From Amanita rubescens (lineage: Eukaryota > Basidiomycota > Agaricomycetes > Agaricales > Amanitaceae), in NCBI GenBank assembly GCA_015039365.1, contig WION01000033.1:62001-126000 (forward strand): a stretch of 64,000 bases of DNA, in the 5' to 3' direction. Shown piece by piece: positions 11,330 to 22,014 of the stretch; within the stretch, counting starts at the first letter, position 1, and every line of letters starts with the position of its first letter. The notes below the pieces were generated by a model. It saw nothing but the letters and a program-made list of their open reading frames with translations, had not been told where the DNA came from and searched no databases. Position numbers and translations under genes: made by a program.

Positions 11330-11661
11330 GGTGGTCGTTGAAACAATTTAGTATGGGTGTAATAATAGACGCTCGTAACCGGTCGGGAACTAAATCGGGC
11401 CGGTAACCGGAAATCGAAAACACGTCTCTCTCTCACCAGCTTTCACGTTACAAAGCCTCACCGTCATACCTTTTCAAGTTATCAATCTAACGTAGGGATA
11501 TCATTAACTACTCCGTCACCTAGCGATCGGTTAGTATGCTCATGCCCGAAGATCGCTTCGTAACCCTCGGGCAACCACCTCGGCGATGCCTCAGCCATCC
11601 AGAAGAGTATTTCAAGACCAGTAGCGACATGCCAGTTTAAATTTCAGCCTCCTCTCAAAGC
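11330..11661. promoter_or_regulatory. Divergent promoter of RAM1 and the ICMT-family gene
   Basis: The start codons of the two genes point away from each other across these 332 bases, so the stretch must hold both 5' UTRs and both promoters. I see no clear TATA box in either direction. Proposed shared control is inference from geometry only. Confidence 0.6.
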
Positions 11662-12439
11662 ATGGACGTCGTTTCAATCTTCAAAATACCCGGTCTTCTC
11701 TTGGCTGCCGCTACACTCTCCTATTCATTTAATCCTCCCAATCCTATAAACGTCTCCACAAAGGAAGGGGCAGTGGTTCCATCCACTTATGAAAGGCTCA
11801 TGAGGATTATGTTTCGCGGACTGGGCGTTTATAGGGTAAAGTATTCCCAATCACCAATCGATAAAATTGATGAACAAATGCTTGTAGGTTTGTCTCTGGC
11901 TAGCAGCTGGGATCGAATCCGCTGTCATACTCGCGGAGTCCTATCCATCGCTCTCCCTATCGAGGCCCATTTTCGACAACCTCCTGTTTCATGGTGCTAG
12001 GGGCGGAATCCTCGTCACGCCCGCTAGCGTCCTCGGAATTGTTTTGGCGATTCTGGGGGCTAGTCTGCGCGCATGGTGTTATCGGACGTTGGGAAAACAT
12101 TTTACCTTTCAACTCACCTTGAAGAGGGATCAGACTCTCGTGAAGACAGGACCCTATGCCATTGTCAGGCATCCGAGCTATTCTGGCTTGGCCATAGCCG
12201 TTGTCGCTAGTGTCTTGCTGCATGCGACACATGGTTCTTGGATTCGAGAATCTGGCGTACTGGGCTCACCTCTTGGCCTGTTGCTTTCCGTCGTTTTTAT
12301 TGTTTACCCAGTAGTTGGCATTGTAACTCTGCTTGCGAGGATTCGAGAAGAAGAGGAGGAGCTAAAGAAACGATTCAAGAAGGAGTGGGAGGTTTGGGCG
12401 GCCGAGGTTCCGTACTTGTTGATTCCTGGAATCATCTAG
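11662..12439 (+). CDS. ICMT-family (Ste14-like) prenylcysteine methyltransferase
   Basis: Two exons, 11662-11835 and 11888-12439, with a 52-base GT-AG intron; 241 aa, close to the usual length of Ste14. Several hydrophobic segments are visible. The C-terminal half has the ICMT signature: a (V/I)RHPSYSGLA motif and the closing RIREEEEELKKRFKKEW...YLLIPGI motif that forms the cofactor and substrate site. The family methylates the carboxyl group of prenylated cysteine at the ER membrane, the last CaaX-processing step. Mushroom genomes often hold several ICMT-like paralogues, so it need not be the sole Ste14 orthologue. Its 3' third was copied by the F-box duplication downstream (see 14146). Confidence 0.85.
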
Positions 12440-12556
12440 GATTTAGTGATCGTTAATCGTACTAGTGCTCCTTTTTCGCAAATGTCTGAGCATTGTCTCG
12501 CACTGTGGCCAAGAAAACGCTAAATAGAGCGGTCGCACATTCTCGATACAGCACTA

Positions 12557-13936
12557 ATGACCACCTCAGAAGAGCTACCCTACGAAACCCTGTGCGAGAT
12601 ATTTGAACTGCTTTACGACGAACCTATCGCTCTCCACATATTGCAAAAGACATCACAATTTGGAATTTTCCCGTGGGCCGCTGGATTAGTTTGCAAACGA
12701 TGGCGCGCAGTTTTTCTGTCCTATCCTCACTTTTGGACCTCTTTTTATCTTCGAGATGGTCCGTCCACCTTCGATGACAAATACGTGGCCGAAATGAACC
12801 GTCGCATGGCTATGTACGTCGAGCGTTCGAAGCAACTGCCTCTGTCAGTCGTCGTCCACATACATCATCTGCCAACCAGAAACAATGCTTCCCCGCAAGT
12901 GCAGTCCACGTGGAGAATACTACTATCACTCTCTCATCGATGGAAAATAATAGAATTGATGGTTGGAGTACCTTCCGAGTCCTTCGTACATGATCTCGGA
13001 ACATGCAAAGGAAAAATCCCAATTCTCGAATCGCTCACAGTATCTACTATTCGTGGAAGCACCCGTTTGCCCCTAGATGCATTCGAGATTGCCCCACGCC
13101 TCGCGGAGGTCGAATTAAACCATGTGGATCGAATTAACTTTGAGGTCTTACCGTTAAGCCAACTGAAGAGTATTACGATGTTTTTGAATTTGCAAAACTG
13201 GTCCGGAATCAGTCGCATTTATTCTATTCTGCCTGCATTAAGAAACGCCGAAGAGCTACGGTTTACCGGATTCGTCTCAAATGACAACCTTCCCGAAATT
13301 GTACCGGTCCATCTCGACCGCCTTCGTGTCCTGCAAATTTCACACCCAGACGCACTCTCATGGATCGAAGCGCCTTCACTTGAACACCTCCACGTGGAAC
13401 AATGTTTCTATGATGGAAGGGATCGTTATGGCGAAGAACTTTTATATTTTGTGCAAAAATCGTCTTGTCGTATCCGTCAATTGACGCTCCAATGTTGTGA
13501 TGTCTCGACCGCGTTTTCCATTATGAAGATATTGACTCATGTCAATAAGCTGACCATCACCAACTGTCTTGTGGCCCATAGCAGTGTCATGATCAGGGCC
13601 ATCGCAAAGTTCGACTATATGCCCAATTTACGCATTCTGGAGGTGGCGTGCCTGAGGATTGGTAGCAAAGAGGTAGTCGACGCAATCCGTTCTTTGTTGG
13701 AGATGTGGAACAGTGAATCGAAGATCATCCCACTCGAAAAGATTGTGGTCCATCTGAAATGGACACGTTGCAAGGGAGAATACCTGATTCTTGACGAGGT
13801 GAACGAAGCGAGTTGGCCATCCTTCGTTGACGTAGAGGTAGTCCATTGGAGTTCATCACGACTTAGCGTTACCATCAATATTTTCATTGCGCGGAGGCAC
13901 AGGCTTGCATCCTCAAATGCCGTGGAAGAAGCTTGA
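12557..13936 (+). CDS. F-box protein, tandem copy 1
   Basis: A single exon of 459 aa opens with an F-box (ELPYETLCEIFELL...FPWAAGLVCKRWRAVFLSYP). A long C-terminal region follows with weak Leu-rich periodicity, as in the many agaricomycete F-box proteins. Expected role: substrate receptor of an SCF ubiquitin ligase, binding Skp1 through the F-box; the target is unknown. It is closely similar to the copies at 14635 and 16309. It lies 117 bases after the ICMT-family gene, in the same direction. Confidence 0.85.
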   Translation: MTTSEELPYETLCEIFELLYDEPIALHILQKTSQFGIFPWAAGLVCKRWRAVFLSYPHFWTSFYLRDGPSTFDDKYVAEMNRRMAMYVERSKQLPLSVVVHIHHLPTRNNASPQVQSTWRILLSLSHRWKIIELMVGVPSESFVHDLGTCKGKIPILESLTVSTIRGSTRLPLDAFEIAPRLAEVELNHVDRINFEVLPLSQLKSITMFLNLQNWSGISRIYSILPALRNAEELRFTGFVSNDNLPEIVPVHLDRLRVLQISHPDALSWIEAPSLEHLHVEQCFYDGRDRYGEELLYFVQKSSCRIRQLTLQCCDVSTAFSIMKILTHVNKLTITNCLVAHSSVMIRAIAKFDYMPNLRILEVACLRIGSKEVVDAIRSLLEMWNSESKIIPLEKIVVHLKWTRCKGEYLILDEVNEASWPSFVDVEVVHWSSSRLSVTINIFIARRHRLASSNAVEEA

Positions 13937-14145
13937 CGAGAAGGAGGTATGGATTACCCAGGACCTCGATATCAACTTCCAGTGTCACGAGTCCTTGCTG
14001 TCCTGCACTACCTTCAGAAACGAAGCACCCGAAATGATTTCGTAGCGTATTAAGCTCTTATTAGCGCGCGCAGATAACAGCTAGGAAGCAGAATCATGTG
14101 TAGAATAAGAGCTCAGATACGATTGCAGCGCGCAAGGGTATCGGC

Positions 14146-14438
14146 ATGACTATCACAGCAATTTCAAAGCTACCCAACGAAACCCCGCGCGAAATATTCC
14201 AATTACTTTGCGATGAACTTGTCAGTCATCCGAGCTATACTGGCTTGGCCATAGCCGTTGTCGTTAGTATCTCGTTGTATGCGACAGATGGCTCTTGGAT
14301 TCGAGAATCTGGCGTACTGCGCTCGCCTCTTGGTCTGTTGCTTTGCGAGGATTCGAAGAAGAGCCAAAGAAACGATTCAAGGAGTGGGAGGTTCGGGCGG
14401 CCGAGGTTCCGTACTTGTTGATTCCTGGAATCATCTAG
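14146..14438 (+). pseudogene. F-box 5' end fused to an ICMT 3' fragment
   Basis: The first 25 or so codons (MTITAISKLPNETPREIFQL) match the start of the F-box gene at 16309. At about 14218-14221 the sequence switches to a copy of the ICMT-family gene from 12164 onward (HPSYTGLAIAVV, then WIRESGVLRSP). The ICMT copy has an internal deletion after 14343 and further frame loss, so the chimeric frame stops at 14421, although similarity continues through the old ICMT stop and 3' flank to about 14470. It is a product of unequal recombination and is not expected to work. Confidence 0.85.
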
Positions 14439-16185
14439 GGTTCAGCGACCGTAAATCGTACTAGTGCTCTTTTTTGTGTAATTTTTGCGCCAATCCGGCC
14501 AAGAAAACGCTAAAAACAAAGTGCAAATAGAAACAAACAAACTGAGCTGTCTGAGACTCGGACACGTTGTAACTTTTAGAGTACGAGCATACTCTTCCCT
14601 CATCTCGTACATTCTCATTGTCAACACAGCACTAATGGCCGTCTCAGAAGAGCTACCCTGCGAAATCCTGTGCCAGATATTTGAACTGCTTTGCGACAAA
14701 CCTATCGCTCTCCATGTATTGCAGAATACATCACGATTTGGCTTGAAAAATTTCCCGTGGGCCGCTGGATTAGTTTGCAAACGATGGCGAGCAGCTTTTC
14801 TGTCCTACCCTCATCTTTGGACCTCTTTTTATCTTCGAGATGGTCCGTCCACCTTCGATGACAACTACGTGGCCGAAATGAACCGTCGTATGGCTATGTA
14901 CGTCGAGCGTTCGGAGCAACTGCCTCTGTCAGTCGTCGTCCACGTAGATCATCTGCCAACCAGAAATAATACTTCCCCGCAAGCGCAATCCACGTGGAGA
15001 ATACTACTATCACTCTCTCATCGATGGAAAATGGTAGAATTGATGGTTAAAGCACCTTCCAAGCCCTTCGTACATGATCTCGGAACACGCAGAGGAAAAA
15101 TCCCAATCCTCGAATCGCTCACAGTATCCACTCGTGGAAGCACCCGATTGCTCCTAGATGCATTCGAGATTGCCCCACGCCTCGCGGAGGCCGAATTAAA
15201 CTATTTGGATGGAATTAACTTTGAGGTCTTACCGTTAAGCCAACTGAAGAGTATTACGATGGTTCTGAGGCCTGATAACTGGTCCGAAATCAGGCGCATG
15301 CATTCTATTCTGCCTGCATTAAAAAACGTTGAAGAGCTACGGTTAATCGGATTCATCACAAATGACGACATTCCCGAAATCGTACCAGTCCATCTCGATC
15401 GCCTTCGTTTCCTGCAAGTTTTACACCCAGACGCACTCTCATGGATCGAAGCGCCCTCACTGGAACACCTCCATATAGAAGGCCGTCTCTCCTATACTAA
15501 GGTTCCTTACAGCGAACCACTTTTATATTTTGTGCAAAACTCATCTTGTCGTATCCGTCAATTGACGCTCCAATGTTGTGATTTCTCGACGGCGTTTTCC
15601 ATTATGGAGATATTGACTCATGTCAATAAGCTGTCCATCATCGACGATTCCGTGGACTATAGCGGTGCCGTGATCAAGGCCATCGCAAAGTTCGACATTT
15701 ACACGCCCAATTTGCACGTTCTGGAGGTGACATGCTATCCGCGGAGTGCTACCAAAACGGTAGTCAATGCAATCTTTCCTTTGTTGGAGATGTGGAACAG
15801 TAAATCGGGGATCATCCCACTCGAAAAGGTCGTGATCCATCTGAAATGGTTATTTTACGACAGAGAATGCTTGAACCTTGACGAGGTGAAAGAAGTGAAC
15901 TGGCCATCCTTCGTCGACGTGGAGGTAGTCCTTCCTATATCGAGTTCATCACGACTTGGGGCAGTTACTATCAATATTTTCCTTGCGCAGAGGCACAGGT
16001 TTGCATCCCAAAATGCTATGGACGAAGCTTGACGAGTGTTAGACATGGATTACTTACCCAGGGCCTCGATATCAACTTCCAGTGTCACGGAGTCCTTGCT
16101 GTCCTGCACTACCTTCAGAGATGAAGCACCTGAAATGATTTCGTAGCGTATCAAGCTCTTATTAGCGCGCGCAGATAACGGCTAG
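14219..16185 (+). repeat. Segmental duplication of 12164-14090
   Basis: From about 14221 the order is ICMT 3' end, spacer, F-box gene, then a 3' flank that includes tcgatatcaacttccagtgt. This repeats the order from 12164 to about 14090. The spacer between ICMT and F-box has diverged and contains an insertion. The F-box gene at 16309 appears to be a further, older member of the array. Confidence 0.9.
14635..16032 (+). CDS. F-box protein, tandem copy 2
   Basis: A single exon of 465 aa; the start is chosen by similarity to copy 1 (MAVSEELPCEILCQIFELL), although the frame is open further upstream. The F-box and the C-terminal region match copy 1 closely, including short conserved blocks such as SSCRIRQLTLQCCDFSTAFS and WPSFVDVEVV. 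It has no internal stops. Small in-frame indels distinguish it from copy 1, so the array appears to evolve under coding constraint. It is the F-box part of the duplicated ICMT/F-box unit. Confidence 0.85.
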   Translation: MAVSEELPCEILCQIFELLCDKPIALHVLQNTSRFGLKNFPWAAGLVCKRWRAAFLSYPHLWTSFYLRDGPSTFDDNYVAEMNRRMAMYVERSEQLPLSVVVHVDHLPTRNNTSPQAQSTWRILLSLSHRWKMVELMVKAPSKPFVHDLGTRRGKIPILESLTVSTRGSTRLLLDAFEIAPRLAEAELNYLDGINFEVLPLSQLKSITMVLRPDNWSEIRRMHSILPALKNVEELRLIGFITNDDIPEIVPVHLDRLRFLQVLHPDALSWIEAPSLEHLHIEGRLSYTKVPYSEPLLYFVQNSSCRIRQLTLQCCDFSTAFSIMEILTHVNKLSIIDDSVDYSGAVIKAIAKFDIYTPNLHVLEVTCYPRSATKTVVNAIFPLLEMWNSKSGIIPLEKVVIHLKWLFYDRECLNLDEVKEVNWPSFVDVEVVLPISSSSRLGAVTINIFLAQRHRFASQNAMDEA

Positions 16186-16308
16186 AAGCAAGATGTGATA
16201 GATGTGATAGATGATCTCGGAACATATACATGTAATATGTTATTTTTGGAAACAATTTAAGTTAGCTCCGATACGATTTCAGCGCGCCCAATCAAGTGTC
16301 ATATCGGT

Positions 16309-17685
16309 ATGACTATCACAGCAAAGCTACCCAACGAAACCCTGTGCGAGATATTTCAATTGCTTTGCGATGAACCTATTGCGCTTCACATATTGCAGAA
16401 TACGTCACTCTTTAACAAGTTTCCTTGGGCCGCTGGGCTGGTTTGCAGACGATGGCGTGCAGCGTTCCTGTCCCATCCTCGATTGTGGACTTCTCTTCAT
16501 CTCCGAGACGGCACTTTCAACAACAACTACATTGCCGAAATGAATCGACGCACAACCGTGTATGTGGAGCGCTCGAGGCAACTACCTCTTACCGTCGTCA
16601 TCCGTGTATGTCATATGAGAAGCAATGATATCCCGCAGACACAATCCACGTGGAGGATATTGTTGTCACTCTCGCACAGATGGAGATCTGTAGAGTTGAT
16701 AGTCGGAACACCTTCCCTCGCGGATGATCTCAGAGAATGTAAAGGAAGATTGCCTATTCTCAAGTCACTCAAAATTTCTCTACATTTCGACCTCGAAGTG
16801 GGCCTCGACGCATTCAACAGCGCTCCATGCCTCGCTCAGGTTAAGCTGATGCGTTGGCAGAGGGTTGACATTGGGATCCTGCCGCTGAACCAACTGAAGA
16901 GATTTACGATTATTCTGGAATGGAATAACCTGTATCGAACCAGGCGTCTACATTCTCTCCTTCCTGCATTGAGAAACATTGAAGAGTTACGGTTTCTCCT
17001 ATTTCTCTCCGATGCCCCCATCCCCGAGTATCCGCCCGTACACCTTAGCCATCTCCAATTTCTGCAAATTTCACACCCCAATATGCTCTCATGGATAAAA
17101 GCGCCCTCACTTGAACACCTCCACGTGGAAGACCGTTCCTACTATACTAAAAAGGATCTTTACAGCGAGAAACTTTTATATTTTGTTCAACACTCGTCTT
17201 GTCATATCCGTCAATTGACGCTCCAATGCTGTGATGTCTTGACGGCGTTTTCCATTATGGAGATATTGACTCATGTCAATAAGCTGTCCATCATCGACTC
17301 TTCCGTGGACCATTGCGGTGCCATGATCAAGGCCATCGCAAAGTTCGACATTTACATGCCCAATTTACGCGTTCTGGAGGTGACATGCTATCCGGGGATT
17401 GCTACCAAGATGGTAGTCGACGCAATCTTTCCTTTGTTGGAGATATGGAACAGTAAATTGGGGATCATCCCACTCGAAAAGATTGTGGTTCAACTGAAAT
17501 GGTCACATTACGAGGGAGAATGCCTGATTCTTGACGAGGTGAAAGAGGCGAGTTGGCCATCCTTCGTTGACGTGGAGGTTGTCCATTTTAGATCGGCTTC
17601 ATTACGAAGCGTTACCCTCGATATCTCTGTTGCTCGGAAACATAGATTTGACGCAGTATCCCCGAATGCGGTGGAACGAGCTTAA
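16309..17685 (+). CDS. F-box protein, tandem copy 3
   Basis: A single exon of 458 aa starting MTITAKLPNETLCEIFQLL; same architecture as copies 1 and 2. Its C-terminal quarter is nearly copy-2-like, while the middle third is much more divergent. That pattern fits gene conversion at the 3' end or selection on the middle. The first codons match the chimeric fragment at 14146. SCF substrate-receptor role is inferred from the F-box; the target is unknown. Confidence 0.85.
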   Translation: MTITAKLPNETLCEIFQLLCDEPIALHILQNTSLFNKFPWAAGLVCRRWRAAFLSHPRLWTSLHLRDGTFNNNYIAEMNRRTTVYVERSRQLPLTVVIRVCHMRSNDIPQTQSTWRILLSLSHRWRSVELIVGTPSLADDLRECKGRLPILKSLKISLHFDLEVGLDAFNSAPCLAQVKLMRWQRVDIGILPLNQLKRFTIILEWNNLYRTRRLHSLLPALRNIEELRFLLFLSDAPIPEYPPVHLSHLQFLQISHPNMLSWIKAPSLEHLHVEDRSYYTKKDLYSEKLLYFVQHSSCHIRQLTLQCCDVLTAFSIMEILTHVNKLSIIDSSVDHCGAMIKAIAKFDIYMPNLRVLEVTCYPGIATKMVVDAIFPLLEIWNSKLGIIPLEKIVVQLKWSHYEGECLILDEVKEASWPSFVDVEVVHFRSASLRSVTLDISVARKHRFDAVSPNAVERA

Positions 17686-18461
17686 GGACGAATAGACTGG
17701 TATAAGCGTGAGTGACATTACGAATGTCATTGGATGAATAACTCACTTCGGCATCGATAGCAACCGCCAGTGCTGCAGAAGTTGAAGAAGCTGTACGTGC
17801 ACTGCATTCTGCACCTGTCCGAGGCGAATGACTCATTTTGACGAAATGATCTCTGGATAGTGGAACAGACTGTACATGTGAAGTTAGAACCCATAGTCCT
17901 CCGCAAACTAGAGAACAGATCACGTCCACAAATATCCGTTCCTCTAGCTCTTTTCGTGGATTAGCTTTGAGAAAATGCATTGACCGAAGGAGGACGAGGA
18001 AAAATGAATATGTACGATGTCGCTGGATCGGACGGTGGACAGGCATCGCCTTTTGACGTTGGCCATTACCTTGTGATAATCTGTCTATATCGTATTTATT
18101 CCAGCAAGTCTGACCCAAGCGGTAGGATGCCACAGCCTCTTCGACAAATTTGTTTTCTCGCAACGTCGCGTTTCGTCTCGAACTGTGGAATCCAGGATTC
18201 AAAGTTTATTCTTTCAGCTATGACCCTCGAGCTACTATTTGATCCCGCTGGCGCTGACAGCGCGGGAGATAGACTTAACGAGTGCTAATTCAACCTGAGC
18301 GGCTTGAGCTCGATTCAAGGCAGATGGACGCCAAAAGGGAGCCTGAACACACCACAGTTACGTTGTTGGCTGTAAGCCTGAGAACACTTGGTATGCTGTG
18401 TTGTGAGTGACTAGTGACTAGTAACTAGTGACCGTGACTCCTGTCGTCAATTCGCCCATGT
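17686..18461. other. Intergenic with a minus-strand open frame
   Basis: A minus-strand frame of 196 codons spans 17612-18202 and overlaps the end of F-box copy 3. Within it a short peptide after an ATG at about 17836-17838 runs to a good GTGAGT donor, but no convincing next exon was found. Short tandem tgactagtgactagt units lie at about 18404-18430, just upstream of the next gene. Confidence 0.4.
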
Positions 18462-19736
18462 ATGGCTTCGAATTCTAATTGCACCTTGCCGTCAACCGCC
18501 TGTCACGACGTTCATCATTACCGCACCCTTGTCGGCCTTATTCATAGCTGCGCATCAACCATCTTCTTATGCGTATGGGTTGTGCTACACCTGGACGTAC
18601 CGAAAAATCCATACGAATCGACATGGCGAAATCTATGGCGACGCATTACTTACATGATGATGTCGCTGCTCGCACCAGAGGCCACGTTCATAAAAGCATA
18701 TGATGACTGGACAAAAACCGCCCAATGTATGTCCATATTAATCCGTAAGTCCTCGAATGGTCCCGTCGGGTCGGAGCTGATTTCGTTCTCAGGAGAACGT
18801 CCAGACTGCGATTGGACCGAAACTCATGGCTTTTTTGCATGGATGGGCGGATTCCAGCTTGTCAAAGAGGACGGTTCTACGAAACAGCTGCGGAAATTAG
18901 AGCTATTTCAAAGTATCTTGAGCGGCGAAATCGACATTCCCAAGATACGATTGGAAGAGATCATGGATAGGAGCAAAGGCGACGATATCGCGAAAGCTAT
19001 CGCCCTTATCCAGGCGATCTGGTTTGCGATGCAGGCTATAAACCGTGCAGCTCAGCATCTGTCAATAACTGCACTAGAGATCACAACCCTTGCTCATGTA
19101 TCGCTCAATGTCCTGATTTATTGGTGTTGGTGGAACAAGCCCTTGAATATTCGGTTTCCTGTTGATGTATATCCCAAGAAAACGGACGGTGCAGATTTGG
19201 CGATAGATGAAGTGCGAACGGGGGGAGACACTGGCGCTGAGTTGCGGGACCATGATGGCCCAATGGAGGGCGGTACAAGTGATAAAGAGGAATCACAGAA
19301 AATTCGACCACGATTAAGCATCCGTATCAAAATCGGTGCATACTTGGGTGACATGACAGGGTCATGGATGATCCGAGTAGTCGTAGGTATTCCATATTGC
19401 GCCATTACTGCGATATTCGGTGCGATCCACTGTATCGCATGGAATCTGGATTTTGCCACACATTTAGAGTCCAAGCTCTGGCGCATCTCGTCTATCATTG
19501 TCACGGTAATGCCAAGTATATTTGTGTTATCAGTCATGGTGTCGGCGAAAATTTACGATGGATTACTACCAAAGTCTTCACTGGTGGCCCATGGTTTGAT
19601 GCTCTTTACTATGGTACCAGTTTATTTCTTTGGACGAGTATGTCTACTCGTCCTATCGCTTCTTGCTCTTAGGTCGCTACCGGAGAACGCATACTTGATT
19701 CCTTCATGGACAATTTATGTACCACATATCGGTTAA
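18462..19736 (+). CDS. Multi-pass membrane protein, uncharacterised
   Basis: A single exon of 424 aa. It starts with a Cys-containing segment, then a helix HSCASTIFLCVWVVLHLDVP, which I associate with a large family of uncharacterised agaricomycete integral membrane proteins (from memory, not searched). Other likely membrane spans are near residues 210-230, 305-330, 345-365 and 375-400. A hydrophilic acidic loop separates the second and third. A DWTETHGFFAWMGGF motif precedes the second span. No enzymatic motif is seen. Start ATG 18462; another ATG four bases upstream is out of frame. Confidence 0.7.
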   Translation: MASNSNCTLPSTACHDVHHYRTLVGLIHSCASTIFLCVWVVLHLDVPKNPYESTWRNLWRRITYMMMSLLAPEATFIKAYDDWTKTAQCMSILIRKSSNGPVGSELISFSGERPDCDWTETHGFFAWMGGFQLVKEDGSTKQLRKLELFQSILSGEIDIPKIRLEEIMDRSKGDDIAKAIALIQAIWFAMQAINRAAQHLSITALEITTLAHVSLNVLIYWCWWNKPLNIRFPVDVYPKKTDGADLAIDEVRTGGDTGAELRDHDGPMEGGTSDKEESQKIRPRLSIRIKIGAYLGDMTGSWMIRVVVGIPYCAITAIFGAIHCIAWNLDFATHLESKLWRISSIIVTVMPSIFVLSVMVSAKIYDGLLPKSSLVAHGLMLFTMVPVYFFGRVCLLVLSLLALRSLPENAYLIPSWTIYVPHIG

Positions 19737-22014
19737 CGGAAACTTTCACTCACGAGCGCAGCCTGACTTAGTTGATAGTAGATGGACCGTACATTTTACG
19801 GGGATTAATCTCGATTCTATGACGACATCACACCTGTCGCGGTTTTCTTTTGGGACAAGAAACCTTCAAAGCGGAGGTCACCGGTCACCGTTGACACGGA
19901 TCACGTCAGACGAGGGCCATGTCAAGCGAGCGTTGGCTTTTGAGTGACATTCAGTGGTAAAAAAGCTGTGACAAGTTCGAGTCACTACCCTGATGGCCGT
20001 TACTAATAGTAGCCGCGACCGCTCTTCCAATCGCGCAATTGAGCAACAATTGACCTGGTGCGGGAAGGCCCACAACTTCCCCAGATAGCAGCTTCTCGCT
20101 GTTACTCAAACCACGGTGTTGCATGCTGCGATATCCAGTGCGCCCTGTCAAGTGATTCAGATCAGTGGGAAGGCACAGGAACATACGACGAAGTGATCAT
20201 CCCTCCCCGGGTATCTGATGGCGCCCTCATCGTTCATTACGACTCCGCAATGTGCCATATTGGTTATCAGTGCAAGACATCAACTGGAATTTATCACAGG
20301 TATCTCGTATGGGGATACAGTATCCAACAATGATAGATGGGACGAAGAAGCCGTTCGGGACGGACCAAAAGCGGCTGCCGCTCCATTGACGTATCCGCTC
20401 ATACCCGCTCGAACGCGGCTAGGGATACAGGCCTTAATGACGAGTGACAAGCATGAGAAATGGTGGTCACTAAGTCATTTATGTCTTAGCTGGTTGTCCA
20501 ACATTTCATATCCGAAGCCTGGAGCCGTGATGCAGTCTCAGACTTCAGTAGTGCGCCTTTCATGATTTTACATAAGTGATTTTTTTCAGTTCGGTTCAGC
20601 ACGGTGCCGAAGGAGAAGACCAAAGATATTGTAAGCATCGATATTGAAGTGAGCTGCACCGCGAATTTCCGCTCGTTATCTTATCGCGGCCATGGCGACC
20701 ACCATAATCTCACACAAACAACTTGCCAAACTTGGTAGGTCGAGTTGCGTCCGCCCAGTAACCGCACGGCCTGTCCGAGCAAGCCTGATTTACTCACACT
20801 TGTCGTTCACATGTTGCGCAAGTAAGTCTAGTATGTGGCCCTTTGTATATCTCGTGCACAAATCCAGCTGTCCTAGAAACGCACTAGCCTTATTTTTTCG
20901 TCTCAACCGCCGAAATGCCTATCAAGCTGCCCATCACCGCTCTGTTGCGTCATAACACTAGCTAGAACCTCGTATAATTCCCCTGTCTTTTATTTATGCT
21001 TACTCAGCGCTGCAGCGGAGACTCAGTCGCACATAGTTGGACTAGCTTCATATCTGTCAAAGCGTATCGCATTTTCGGGGCGCGAATGTACGTGACTGCT
21101 TTCTACATTCATCAAAGCAAAGCCCGACTGATTTCGGATCAGAAGCAAGTGATAATACAAGACGTGTTACTTAGTTGCTTACAGACGATTGGCAGAAAAA
21201 GAGCAGCGTGGTGACGCACTTTGCCCCATTAGGTGATTAACAAGGGCAGTGCCTCTCGTGCCGTTTTCCTGCCGTTCCCTCGTCCTTGCCAGGTTTCCAA
21301 CGGATGTGTCAAATGATTGCCAACCTGTCAAACTGGAGGACCTATTCCGTCTTCATATTCGAATGCTCCGCACAGATGACATACGCTAAATATGTATACA
21401 TGGTACGGAACAGCGGATGAGTGAGAACTAGCATTTTGGGTTAAGCCTCGCTGTTAACGATGTGACAACGCCAATCATGTGTTGATGCGCCATGCATATC
21501 CGCTCAGCAAACTGCTGCTGTGCCTTAACTCAGCAGCCCTGTCATCCTCGCTGTGCGACGCCCCAAGAGGCGATACAAACTGCGTTTTTCATTCGACAGC
21601 TGTGCTACTCGTCCCCGGACGAAAGTAAGAACTTGAGCATCATCTGCCCCGACTCTCGGATGAGCCATCTGCAGAAATGGACCCAGAAAAGATATGTGGG
21701 ACGCTAGGCTTACAGGCCATCGGCGCCCGCATCGCTGTCAGCGACCCCGTTTTCCCCAAATTTGAGGGCGGTGTACCTTGACCAAATGACCAGCGATCGC
21801 CAGGAATGACTTCCCCGGACGAATAGACCTTTGTCCCTAATTGGCGGAGCCAAGCAAAACTGCGTGCTATTTCCCACAACCGTCAAAAATAGCGTACCTT
21901 AACTGATTATGGTCGTATGTGAGAAGTCATTGGCCAATTTGATCGATTCTAGAATGACAGGCGCCCTCAGATAAATACGCATGACGACTCAGCACCTCGT
22001 CCAACATCGCAAGC
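19737..22014. other. Gene-poor stretch, nothing recognised
   Basis: Only short overlapping open frames occur on both strands, none with a domain or consistent splice sites. I see no tRNA, terminal repeats or satellite. It ends in the 5' flank of the GMC gene. Confidence 0.45.

Noticed and set aside
17612..18202. 196-codon minus-strand open frame with a good internal splice donor
   Set aside because: It overlaps the coding end of F-box copy 3, starts on a non-ATG codon, and no plausible downstream exon was found.
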